From contig CAZUMR010000065.1 in the NCBI GenBank assembly GCA_964622075.1, positions 1 through 32,909 on the forward strand: a stretch of 32,909 nucleotides of DNA, given 5' to 3'. This DNA comes from WAPX01 sp964622075. Lineage in GTDB: Archaea > Halobacteriota > Archaeoglobi > Archaeoglobales > Archaeoglobaceae. The notes below the pieces were generated by a model. That model saw only the letters and a list, made by a program, of their open reading frames with translations, was not told where the DNA came from and did not search any database. Both the position numbers and the translations under genes were made by a program. Below are positions 1 to 7,497 of the stretch, piece after piece; position 1 is the first letter of the stretch; every line of letters begins with the position of its first letter.

Positions 1-213
1 TACATTTTTCAATGGGTAAAAATATTAAACTGGGAAATATTCTAAAATAAATGTTTAAGTTTTGTTAACACTAACAATAGGTTAAATTTGGGCTGTGCGG
101 GTGTGTATAGGTTGTGTGGGGTGGGCTTATTGGGGATAAGTTAGCGAATATTTTCTCTTTCTTTAAAATTTTTATTACCTAAGAAAAATTAAAATTAAAT
201 TTTAAAAATCAAT
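1..213. other. AT-rich non-coding stretch
   Basis: I see no gene here. The stretch is AT-rich, with a G/T-rich patch around 95-140. Its right end (about 165-212) is full of A and T runs. Read on the minus strand these give U-tracts just after the stop codon of the nucleotidyltransferase gene, so this part probably acts as its terminator. Confidence 0.5.
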
Positions 214-912
214 TCACGACCGGCTCTCTATCAACTTCCTGACTGCAGGATTTTTCTTTGCAATGTTCACGAGTTCGGACTCGAAACTTTCATCCGAGGG
301 TACAGAGTGTAGCAGGAAAACGCCCGTCCTTCCAACTTCTCTCCTCCTTTCAAGAACTCTCATCCTTTCAAGAACGATTTCAAGACAGACTCCAAGAGTT
401 TTTGCAACCTCACTCGGCTGCATTTCGTTAATCGGCACCTCTTCATGCCCGTCCTCTTTAGGCAGGATGAGCACGAGTCTCTTGTCAACCCCCGGAACTC
501 TAATGTTTCTTCTCAACTGTTCGAGAGTTAGGCAACCACCAAATCTGTAGAAGTCGAGTTCTCTGTCCTTCATCCTCACAAGAGGAAAGCTGACAGTTAC
601 TCCTTCCTCAACAATCAGCTCACCCTTTATAGCATAGTTTGGAGTGGCTTGGACTATCCTTCTATCTATCCAGTCAACCGCAAGCTCAATTCTGTAAGAA
701 GGCACATTACACGGCACGAATACATCCACATCGCTCTTTTCGCTTACGTCCCCCCTTGCAACACTACCGTAAACTATAGAGGGCAATCCGAGGCGGGAGA
801 GTTTTTCCATCAGATTCAGTGCAATTTTTCTCTTTTCTTTAAGCAGTTCCCACCTTTCTTCAGTGTACTTTACTTCCTTTCTACATCCGTAAGTTGCAGT
901 TTTAGGCCTCAT
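214..912 (-). CDS. Pol beta-superfamily nucleotidyltransferase domain protein
   Basis: This 232-residue protein carries the minimal nucleotidyltransferase signature of the DNA polymerase beta superfamily. Residues 49-53 read GSVAR and are followed by DVDVF, with the metal-binding aspartates at 61 and 63. A later acidic stretch (KDRELDF) may supply the third carboxylate. The family is widespread in archaea and transfers a nucleotide to a protein, RNA or small molecule; the substrate cannot be read from the sequence. The extra C-terminal ~100 residues are mostly charged helix and distinguish it from the ~100-residue MNT toxin/antitoxin-type domains. Its ATG overlaps the cutA stop as ATGA, so the two genes are almost certainly co-transcribed and translationally coupled. 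Confidence 0.8.
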   Translation of the reverse strand: MRPKTATYGCRKEVKYTEERWELLKEKRKIALNLMEKLSRLGLPSIVYGSVARGDVSEKSDVDVFVPCNVPSYRIELAVDWIDRRIVQATPNYAIKGELIVEEGVTVSFPLVRMKDRELDFYRFGGCLTLEQLRRNIRVPGVDKRLVLILPKEDGHEEVPINEMQPSEVAKTLGVCLEIVLERMRVLERRREVGRTGVFLLHSVPSDESFESELVNIAKKNPAVRKLIESRS

Positions 913-1244
913 ACTCTTACTACGCTTTCAATCCATCCAGCAAAATCTTTTGAAACGTCCGAGATGTCTAATGCAACCACACATGGATTCTCGTAACTGT
1001 GAAGTTCCTTTACAAATTTCTCAACTTCAGCGTATTTTTCTCTGAGCGTCTTTATTAAAACAGCAAACTCAAGAGCTCCTCTAACCTCTCCATCCCAGAA
1101 GTATATCGAGTTAACGGGAAAGATATTTACACAAGCAGCAAGCCTTTCCTCAACGAGCCTCCTGCCGATCTTTCTCGCCTCCTCAAGGCTTGAGCATGTG
1201 ACATAAACGAACGTTATGTCTGTCTTTGCATCCATTACTCCCAT
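909..1244 (-). CDS. cutA: Divalent-cation tolerance protein CutA
   Basis: The 111-residue product matches CutA1 across its whole length: the N-terminal strand ending in YVTC, the EERLAACVN segment, IYFWDGEV, and the SYENPCVVALDI segment. CutA1 forms a very stable ferredoxin-like trimer. It was linked to copper and other metal tolerance in E. coli, but its biochemical role is still unclear. The start at 1244 has no ribosome-binding site. A TATA-like AATTTAAAA (1265-1273, minus strand) centred about 25 bases upstream suggests a leaderless mRNA starting at or near this ATG. A second ATG three codons in (1235) is an alternative. The stop overlaps the start of the nucleotidyltransferase gene. Confidence 0.93.
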   Translation of the reverse strand: MGVMDAKTDITFVYVTCSSLEEARKIGRRLVEERLAACVNIFPVNSIYFWDGEVRGALEFAVLIKTLREKYAEVEKFVKELHSYENPCVVALDISDVSKDFAGWIESVVRV

Positions 1245-1273
1245 GCACTCACTAATGAGTGCCGTTTTAAATT
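1245..1273 (-). promoter_or_regulatory. cutA core promoter with palindrome
   Basis: A TATA-like AATTTAAAA lies at 1265-1273 on the minus strand. The inverted repeat GCACTC-ATTAGT-GAGTGC (1245-1262) fills the space between it and the start codon. In a leaderless gene this places the palindrome between the TATA box and the transcription start, where a bound repressor would block initiation. The role is inferred. Confidence 0.45.
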
Positions 1274-1429
1274 GCTTCCCCTTTGGTTTTCTTTACTTCC
1301 GGGCTTCTGGACTGTAATCCTTACTATCCCCTGCAGCCTTAACAAACCTCAACAACCTTAACAACGACAACCTGACAATCACAAAACTTTAACAATCCCG
1401 TACCTCCAGCAGAACAACCAGAACAAAAG

Positions 1430-1437
1430 TTAATTAA
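1430..1437 (+). promoter_or_regulatory. TATA-like box for the M50 protease gene
   Basis: TTAATTAA is centred 26-27 bases before the ATG at 1460, and no Shine-Dalgarno sequence precedes that ATG. This is the spacing expected for a leaderless archaeal transcript. The sequence just upstream (1340-1430) is C/A-rich with irregular AACAAC-type repeats and holds no gene I can see. Confidence 0.5.
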
Positions 1438-1459
1438 GCTGAGTAGCCCAGCATAATCA

Positions 1460-2977
1460 ATGATTTCACTGTCCCCCGAGGGCATCGCACTGATAGTCAT
1501 TATAATCTACTGGGCGCTGATTGAGGCTTTAAAGAACAGAGGGATACTTGAAAGGTATGGATTGAATGCGTATGGCCCACTTCTGATAGTCAGGACAAAA
1601 AAAGGCCTCGGCTTTCTTGAAAAAATATCCAGGCCAAAAAGATTCTGGAGGTTTTTCGCCACCTCTGGAATTCCTGCAGTCTTTGCGGGAATGGCCTTCA
1701 TGTTCGCTCTCGTTATACTGATGGACATTGTGATGATAAAGTCGCCTCCTCCCCCCTCCCCCGTCACATCACCAAGAAACGCCCTCCTGATTCCGTGGGT
1801 AAACACACTCTTCCCTCCAGTCTATCTGCTTATCGGACTCGTCGTTACTCTTGTCGTTCATGAGTTCAGTCACGCCATACTCTGCAGAGTTGAGGGTGTT
1901 AAGGTAAAATCTCTTGGACTTTTACTGCTAATAGCCCCGGTAGGCGGGTTTGCTGAACCGGATGAAGAAGAGCTTGAGAAAAAGGCCACAAGAGCTCAGA
2001 AAATCAGGATATTTTCAGCGGGAGTTATCAGCAACTTCGCACTGGCAAGCATCGCTTTTGCAATCTTTATACTCCTGCTCAACTTCCTGAGTCCTGTCGT
2101 TTTTGTGGCATACTCGTACAACCCCCGCATTCATCAGGGTGAAATAATATACTCCATAAACGGAGTTAACGTTTCCACACCTTCTGATGTGACAGAAGCT
2201 CTGCTCAAAACACCGTTTGGTGGGAAGCTAAAGCTGACAACGGACAGCGGAGAGTACGAACTACCTGCAATATATGGTGTTAAGATTGTCGGCCTGTACA
2301 AAAACTATCCTGCAGAAAAAGCTGGACTGAAAGTTGGCATGATAATATACGAGGTAAACAACACAGTCACACCAACTCTCGAATCTTTTGAGAAGGTTAT
2401 GAGCAAAACGAAGCCGGGAGAGGTTTTAACCCTGCACGTTTACTGGAATGGAAGCACTGAGGTTTTCAGGATCAAACTTGCAAAATCTCCGTATTCGAAC
2501 TCGGGATTTCTTGGTGTGGAGGTTTACGAGTACATATCCGGGCTGGAGCTTGGTTACAGCAGCATTCTGCTCAATCAGCTAAAGTCACTGCCATACAACC
2601 TGTGGAACATCAGGGGGTGGCTGTACTTCGTGGCAATGCCCCTTATGGGTTTCAAGGGCTTTATAGGCCAGACTGAAAAGTACTTCAAACCAAAGGTGCT
2701 TGGCAAGGAGCTGTTTGTCATTCTTACATCCCTCTACTGGATCGGGTGGGTGAACTTTTACGTGGGGCTTTTCAACTGCCTGCCGGCAATACCGCTCGAT
2801 GGAGGGAGGGTTTTTTACGAAGTCCTTGCAGCATTTCTTGAAAGGCTTGGAATCAAAAGCGGTGACAGGATAGCCAGCAGCGTGGTAAAATACCTTGCCT
2901 ATCTGATTTTTGCATCCCTGATAATGTCCATAGTTATACCAAACGTATCCGGCTATCTGAGGTGGCTGAGGTTGTAA
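1460..2977 (+). CDS. Site-2-protease-like membrane zinc metalloprotease (M50) with PDZ domains
   Basis: This 505-residue polytopic membrane protein has the zinc-binding HEFSH motif at residues 134-138 inside a hydrophobic segment. Near the C terminus it has the second M50 motif, LPAIPLDGGR, with the third metal ligand at Asp447. The stretch between the two motifs (about 215-350) holds one degenerate and one clear PDZ domain; the clear one contains YPAEKAGLKVGMIIYEVN. Family members cut transmembrane segments of membrane-bound substrates and often release regulators; the substrate here is unknown. The gene stands alone, with a probable leaderless promoter and a T-run just after its stop. The ATG at 1460 is chosen because a TATA-like box lies at the right distance. 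Confidence 0.9.
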   Translation: MISLSPEGIALIVIIIYWALIEALKNRGILERYGLNAYGPLLIVRTKKGLGFLEKISRPKRFWRFFATSGIPAVFAGMAFMFALVILMDIVMIKSPPPPSPVTSPRNALLIPWVNTLFPPVYLLIGLVVTLVVHEFSHAILCRVEGVKVKSLGLLLLIAPVGGFAEPDEEELEKKATRAQKIRIFSAGVISNFALASIAFAIFILLLNFLSPVVFVAYSYNPRIHQGEIIYSINGVNVSTPSDVTEALLKTPFGGKLKLTTDSGEYELPAIYGVKIVGLYKNYPAEKAGLKVGMIIYEVNNTVTPTLESFEKVMSKTKPGEVLTLHVYWNGSTEVFRIKLAKSPYSNSGFLGVEVYEYISGLELGYSSILLNQLKSLPYNLWNIRGWLYFVAMPLMGFKGFIGQTEKYFKPKVLGKELFVILTSLYWIGWVNFYVGLFNCLPAIPLDGGRVFYEVLAAFLERLGIKSGDRIASSVVKYLAYLIFASLIMSIVIPNVSGYLRWLRL

Positions 2978-2980
2978 TGC

Positions 2981-2986
2981 TTTTTT
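2981..2986 (+). terminator. U-tract after the M50 protease gene
   Basis: Six Ts lie three bases after the stop codon. Archaeal termination commonly needs only U-rich stretches. The remaining sequence up to the tRNA gene (2987-3086) shows no gene. Confidence 0.35.
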
Positions 2987-3086
2987 GCTGTTGTTCGCAA
3001 TCTTTCTGAATTCTCTTCTTCAATTCTCTCCTGAATGCGACTGCAGATGATTGAAGGATGACAGAATGATGACAGAACAATAAAAG

Positions 3087-3158
3087 TGGACTCGGCGGGA
3101 TTTGAACCCGCGGCCTCCGCCTTGCGAAGGCGGCGCTCTGCCCCTGAGCTACGAGCCC
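3087..3158 (-). tRNA. tRNA-Ala (anticodon CGC)
   Basis: A complete 72-base cloverleaf can be folded by hand. The 7-bp acceptor stem is GGGCTCG/CGAGTCC, the D arm GCTC/GAGC, the anticodon stem CCGCC/GGCGG with loop TTCGCAA, and the T arm GCGGG/CCCGC with loop TTCAAAT. The discriminator base is A. The anticodon CGC reads GCG (alanine). The acceptor stem also has the G3-U70 wobble pair that is the main identity signal for alanyl-tRNA synthetase. CCA is not encoded, and there is no intron. A T-run follows the gene on its strand. Confidence 0.97.
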
Positions 3159-3180
3159 ACAGTACTCTGATCGTAAAAAA

Positions 3181-3189
3181 TTAAATAAA
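3181..3189 (-). promoter_or_regulatory. TATA-like box for tRNA-Ala
   Basis: On the minus strand this AT-rich element reads TTTATTTAA and is centred about 27 bases before the first base of the mature tRNA. That is the usual position for an archaeal TATA box serving a stable RNA gene. Confidence 0.5.
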
Positions 3190-3203
3190 TGTTTTGCCTC
3201 CAG

Positions 3204-3752
3204 TCATCCGGTCTCGTTTGCCATGTGGCAGCAGTAGGTGCAGTTATATTTGCTTGGGGGCGGTATGTTCTTTCTTGCATGACAGTTCAGACACTCAGCA
3301 GCACTGTAGCTTGAGTTCCTGTAAAAGACCTTTGGCGGTCTGTATCCGTGCTCTTCAAGGTATTTTGTGAAGTTCTCCCCTATCGCCCACCAGCCAATGA
3401 AAACCTTTTTCTCATTTCCATTGATGACGACAACTGCCGGGAATCCGTAAGGATTCGTTTCTGCATAGACTTTCCTCTCAAGGCTGCTCCATCTGGTATG
3501 GTTATCCCAGTTGCAGAAGTGAAAGTCTATTTTATCTCCAAGTTCTTTTCTGAGCAGCTCCATATACGGCTCGATTTTCCTGCAGTTTGGACACCCCGTT
3601 TCGTAGTAGAAAAACACCTGTATCTGGTTGGTTTTTGGTGTTACTTGCTTACCCGGCTGGCTGGATGCATGAGTGGATGTATTCGTGGATGGGTGTGTGC
3701 AGCCCAGCAACAGAGCTGAAACGAGCAGTACGAGAACGAGCCACCTTTTCAT
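3204..3752 (-). CDS. Lipoprotein with thioredoxin-like domain and C-terminal heme-c motif
   Basis: This 182-residue precursor starts with a lipoprotein signal (Lys-Arg, hydrophobic core, LLLGC with the lipid-bearing Cys at 18) and a Ser/Thr-rich linker. A thioredoxin-like domain follows: a CPNC redox motif at 54-57 after a beta strand, and the cis-proline of GFPAVVV at Pro105. The C-terminal tail has a CLNCH motif at 154-158, the canonical covalent heme-c site, then CTYCCH at 171-176, which can be read as a CX3CH heme site or as extra thiols. It should sit outside the cell membrane. The fold indicates redox or thiol-disulfide work, perhaps in cytochrome c maturation or extracellular electron transfer; that role is inference. 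Zinc binding by the tail is the alternative. A CTCTACCCTAA sequence repeats just upstream. Confidence 0.75.
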   Translation of the reverse strand: MKRWLVLVLLVSALLLGCTHPSTNTSTHASSQPGKQVTPKTNQIQVFFYYETGCPNCRKIEPYMELLRKELGDKIDFHFCNWDNHTRWSSLERKVYAETNPYGFPAVVVINGNEKKVFIGWWAIGENFTKYLEEHGYRPPKVFYRNSSYSAAECLNCHARKNIPPPSKYNCTYCCHMANETG

Positions 3753-3967
3753 GCTCCACCTCTACCCTAACCTCTACCCTAATTGCATCTAGCGTTAAAA
3801 AATTTTGCTACCGGTTTCGCATTATTCTTCCCGACCGTCTTGCTTCCAAGTTCTGTTTACTGATTATTGATTTTTGTTAAAATAGAGTAATTAAAATAAA
3901 AAATATTCCTAAATCTAATTACTTACACGATGCTTCTGCTTACACTTCGCTAAATTGATTGTCTTTT
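3753..3967. other. AT-rich gap with no gene seen
   Basis: From about 3780 the base composition drops sharply toward AT and stays low through the following membrane-protein gene. I see no coding or RNA signal. The AT-rich part next to 3968 probably holds the terminator of the gene to its right. Confidence 0.4.
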
Positions 3968-5992
3968 CTAATTAATTACCTTATACACTATAACATTTCT
4001 ATTTTTATAAACCTTTCTTAACCATTTGCACTCTTTCAATCTTATTTTTTCCCCATACCTCTTCTTTTCAACCTCTCCAACAAAGATGTATTTGATCCTA
4101 TATTTTTCAACCAAATTTTTAGATGCGTTTAGATAAATCAAATCAACGTCTCTTACCCTCTCATTTACGGCATTCCATCCTCTGCCCCACATAACCTCGT
4201 GGCCAACCCAACCAATAACTGTGGGTAATCCCGTGAAAGTTGATACTCTTGAGGAATAACTGTACGAATTTCCTGGGGCTTCAAGAACCACCCCACTTTT
4301 GTTTTCAAGCCATTTTATCGCTCTGTACTCATCAGGTTTACACTCTTCAAGCCACTTCATCCCGTTTAGTGTTAGCTCTTTTGTTTCACCCATAAAGGCT
4401 TTGTTTGGCATTGAGATTGCAGATGCAAGAGGATGAATAAGTGAGGCAGCAATGAGTATTATAGAAATAACTTTTGCAGCTTTCTGTAATTTTGTTAAAA
4501 AGAAAGCTGATGCAACACCCCAGAGCAACCAAACTTCTAAGTATATCTTCATCACAGTATTCATTCTTTCATATGGCTTTCCTAAGGCATCGTTTACGTA
4601 AAATAGCTCGCAGAAGATGAGTAAGAGTATGGCTATTAGTGCTAAGATAACTGGAAACTCTGTTTCTTTTCTTCTGTTCTGCAGTAGTAAAATTATTAAA
4701 GCCAATAAAAAAGCTAACTGAAAGTTTAACAAGAAACCGAGAATGCTGGTTATAGATAAGAGAATTACAGCTACTCTATGTTTTGCAAGATATGCTAATG
4801 TTATAAAACTAAATACGGCAAATATCTGAAGAAAGTCTACTGCATTTGTTCTCTCGTCAACAAACCCAATATAACCTCTAAGAAGCGAGTAGATAAATGC
4901 TGCAGCAATTACTACACCAAGAATTAAGAATCCCCTATTCTTCGTTGCGAGGTAGGCTGTTGTGATAAGCAAAATCAGGTATGCTGGAAAGTCCCATGTG
5001 TTAACTCCTATAAAGAATAAAGCGAATGCTAATGCTGATATGAACGAAATCATGTTAAATTTCCGATGTATTGCAAGGCAAATTCCAATAAATGCTAACT
5101 GAAAAGGAATTGACATGAAGTGAGCATGCATGTCCCCCTGCAGAAAGGTGAAAAACGGGTAGAAGTTGATTGTGTGGGGAATTATTCTTGTAGCTGAAGA
5201 AAAATCAAATGATTGGATCCAGTTGATAAATCCACCATTGAAAGGTCTATAGTTAAGTATATTTGTTCCAGTTACGTATGCCAAAAGCTGGAACAATCCA
5301 GATATGAAGCCCATAAAACAGGTAAAGATTGCCGTTGTCAATCCATGTAGTTTTTTCCCACACAGGTTATATCCAATTCCAAAAGCAGACTGCACGGCCA
5401 TAGAAAAGAACGTAGCAACGGATAAGTTATAACCGTATTCAGCTTTAACTCCAGAAATCTTAATGAGAATAGCAGCAATTAAATGTCCGAAGTAGTAGTA
5501 AGACAGACTTCTTCCAGCAAACCATGGGTCTGGGGGAGGAAAGAAATTTGACCTTAAAATCGATTTTAGAAAAGCAAAATCCATGAAATCTTCTGAATAT
5601 GCAAAATAAATTTCAGGTTTGTGCATTAAATATACTAATGAAATAAAAAAAGTTGAAATAAATATAATTTCTTGTAGAACAATATCTCTACTAAGTTTTA
5701 CACGATTGCGTTTTAAAGTTAACAGTGAAAGTACGAGTAGGAAAAGTAAGGCAAAGATAATACTAAAATCAAATCTAAGTACTCTTAATCTCGAAAGTAT
5801 CCAAGTAATATAAACTACAATAATTATGCCAAATTGTTTCGAAACTGAATATCCACAATCTTTAAAATTATCAAACAGAAACGCTACTAGTGGAAATGTA
5901 ATAAATCCGATCAACTCTACGATTATCAAGAATGGCAAGAAAATCATTGCACTCATTATGTTTTTACTGATTTTTGTTAAAATATAAAACAT
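3968..5992 (-). CDS. DUF2298 / Chlor_Arch_YYY polytopic membrane protein
   Basis: The 674-residue product is a multi-span membrane protein with many hydrophobic helices. It has the hallmarks of DUF2298 (the Chlor_Arch_YYY family): EDFMDFAFLKSILRS, then PPPDPWFAGRSLSYYYFGH with the three tyrosines at 165-167, and a soluble C-terminal part containing FTGLPTVIGWVGHEVMW. The family occurs in archaea and Chloroflexi. Its topology resembles GT-C-type glycosyltransferases, so lipid-linked sugar transfer is a guess only. The gene starts 10 bases after nnr ends and has no ribosome-binding site. By eye it is about 30-35% GC, against roughly 45-48% in its neighbours, with many ATA, TTA and AAA codons. 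This suggests transfer or unusual composition. Confidence 0.85.
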   Translation of the reverse strand: MFYILTKISKNIMSAMIFLPFLIIVELIGFITFPLVAFLFDNFKDCGYSVSKQFGIIIVVYITWILSRLRVLRFDFSIIFALLFLLVLSLLTLKRNRVKLSRDIVLQEIIFISTFFISLVYLMHKPEIYFAYSEDFMDFAFLKSILRSNFFPPPDPWFAGRSLSYYYFGHLIAAILIKISGVKAEYGYNLSVATFFSMAVQSAFGIGYNLCGKKLHGLTTAIFTCFMGFISGLFQLLAYVTGTNILNYRPFNGGFINWIQSFDFSSATRIIPHTINFYPFFTFLQGDMHAHFMSIPFQLAFIGICLAIHRKFNMISFISALAFALFFIGVNTWDFPAYLILLITTAYLATKNRGFLILGVVIAAAFIYSLLRGYIGFVDERTNAVDFLQIFAVFSFITLAYLAKHRVAVILLSITSILGFLLNFQLAFLLALIILLLQNRRKETEFPVILALIAILLLIFCELFYVNDALGKPYERMNTVMKIYLEVWLLWGVASAFFLTKLQKAAKVISIILIAASLIHPLASAISMPNKAFMGETKELTLNGMKWLEECKPDEYRAIKWLENKSGVVLEAPGNSYSYSSRVSTFTGLPTVIGWVGHEVMWGRGWNAVNERVRDVDLIYLNASKNLVEKYRIKYIFVGEVEKKRYGEKIRLKECKWLRKVYKNRNVIVYKVIN

Positions 5993-6002
5993 TCGAAAAA
6001 TC

Positions 6003-7493
6003 TCAACGCAACTCAGTACACTTCTTCACAGCCAGTGGCAGCCTTTCAATCAGATCCATCGCCGTAAAACAGTAGCCGAGCTCTTCAAAACAGATATCTC
6101 CAGCAAGTCCCGTAATGAAGGATGCAGAGGTTGCTGATCTGAATGGATCTGAAGAGATTGCAAGGAATGCACCGCAAACACCGGCAAGCACATCACCTGT
6201 ACCACCCACAGTCATCCCCGCATTTCCGGTTCTGTTGAACTTTAATCTGGTGCCATCCGTTACAATGTCCACAGCTCCTTTAAGCAGTACTGTTGCATTC
6301 AGCTCTTTTGCAAGATTACTCACCTCTCCAATCTCAGCAGCCTCAACACAATCGATCCCGAAGTACCTTTTGAGCTCTCCTCTGTGAGGTGTAAGAACGA
6401 TGCTATCGCATTCAGCAGCATCGACAGCCCCCAGAGCCCCAGCGTCAAGAACTATTCTGTCACACTTTCCTGAAACAATCTTGACGACCTCTGATGCAAC
6501 TTCTTCGTCCATCCCCATCCCTATTACTGCAGAATGACACCTCTCAGCCAGCCTTCCAACCTCATCAAGGCTGCTCACTATTAACTCCGGAGAGTAGGAG
6601 GACACCGTTTCCCTTATACCTGAAGGGACGGCAAGAAATGCCAGATCGGCCCCGGCCTTTAAAACAGCCATTGCGGCCAGAGCGGGTGCTCCCGTGTATG
6701 GTCCTCCTCCAACAATTAAAACTCTGCCGTGAGTTCCCTTGTGTCCGTACCTATCTCTTCTGAGAGTTATTTTTACATCTCCCGGACCGGCAAGCTTTTC
6801 GAACGATTCAGGAATGCCGATATCCCTGACCACAAGCTTTCCAACACACTCTTTTGCCTCTTCTCTCAGCAATCCGGGCTTTGGTTTGTGGAAAGTAACA
6901 GTTACATCAGCTCTAACTGCCTTGTCAAACTCGCCACTGTCAGGATTTAGCCCCGTTGGCACATCCACAGCGATTTTTACACAGTCAGATGAATTTATCA
7001 CATCAACGGCTGTTGAGTACGGCTCCCTCAGCTTACCCTTAACTCCTGTGCCAAGCATCGCATCCAGAATGCAGTCTGTTTCAAGCCTCTCTTTCAGCTC
7101 TTTAAGCTCTTCAGAGTCCCTTATTTCAACGATTCTCACTCCAGAAAGTCTGCACAGTTCAAAGTTTCTCCTCGCTATTTCCGTTTTTATTTCACTGCTT
7201 CTTCCAAGCAGGATAACCTCCACATCCGCCCGGCATGAGAGAATTCTTGATGCCACAAACGCGTCTCCACCGTTGTTACCAAGTCCCGCAAAAACAGTGA
7301 CTTTAGATGGCCTTAACTTCAACACCTCATTTGCAAGAGCCATTCCCGCGTTTTCCATTAACTGCAGTCTTGAAAGCCCGAAGTACTCGCAGTTCAGGTC
7401 GAGAGCTGCCATTTCTTCAGACGTTATACACTCTATACACTCCATACGCTCCATTACACTCCCTGTTTTCCAGTCCTCAGGGTTTCTGTTCAT
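6003..7493 (-). CDS. nnr: Bifunctional NAD(P)H-hydrate epimerase / ADP-dependent NAD(P)H-hydrate dehydratase
   Basis: This 496-residue enzyme repairs hydrated NADH and NADPH. The N-terminal YjeF_N domain (about 20-230) epimerises the R form and shows LMENAG (45-50) and GLGNNGGDAF (from 70). The C-terminal ribokinase-like domain dehydrates the S form using ADP; it shows GRVLIVGGGPYTGAPALAA and the GGTGDVLAG nucleotide/catalytic loop. The frame stays open further upstream, but I start at the ATG at 7493. It follows the ribosome-binding site GAGGTGA and lies four bases after the stop of the TPR gene, so the two look co-transcribed. ATGs at 7454 and 7445 are alternatives. The early codons are a small repeat that gives MERMECIECI. 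Confidence 0.93.
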   Translation of the reverse strand: MNRNPEDWKTGSVMERMECIECITSEEMAALDLNCEYFGLSRLQLMENAGMALANEVLKLRPSKVTVFAGLGNNGGDAFVASRILSCRADVEVILLGRSSEIKTEIARRNFELCRLSGVRIVEIRDSEELKELKERLETDCILDAMLGTGVKGKLREPYSTAVDVINSSDCVKIAVDVPTGLNPDSGEFDKAVRADVTVTFHKPKPGLLREEAKECVGKLVVRDIGIPESFEKLAGPGDVKITLRRDRYGHKGTHGRVLIVGGGPYTGAPALAAMAVLKAGADLAFLAVPSGIRETVSSYSPELIVSSLDEVGRLAERCHSAVIGMGMDEEVASEVVKIVSGKCDRIVLDAGALGAVDAAECDSIVLTPHRGELKRYFGIDCVEAAEIGEVSNLAKELNATVLLKGAVDIVTDGTRLKFNRTGNAGMTVGGTGDVLAGVCGAFLAISSDPFRSATSASFITGLAGDICFEELGYCFTAMDLIERLPLAVKKCTELR

Positions 7494-7497
7494 TCTC

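Noticed and set aside
3040..3080. ATGATGA near the tRNA gene as a C box of a C/D guide RNA
   Set aside because: No CTGA D box lies downstream in the right order or spacing, on either strand.
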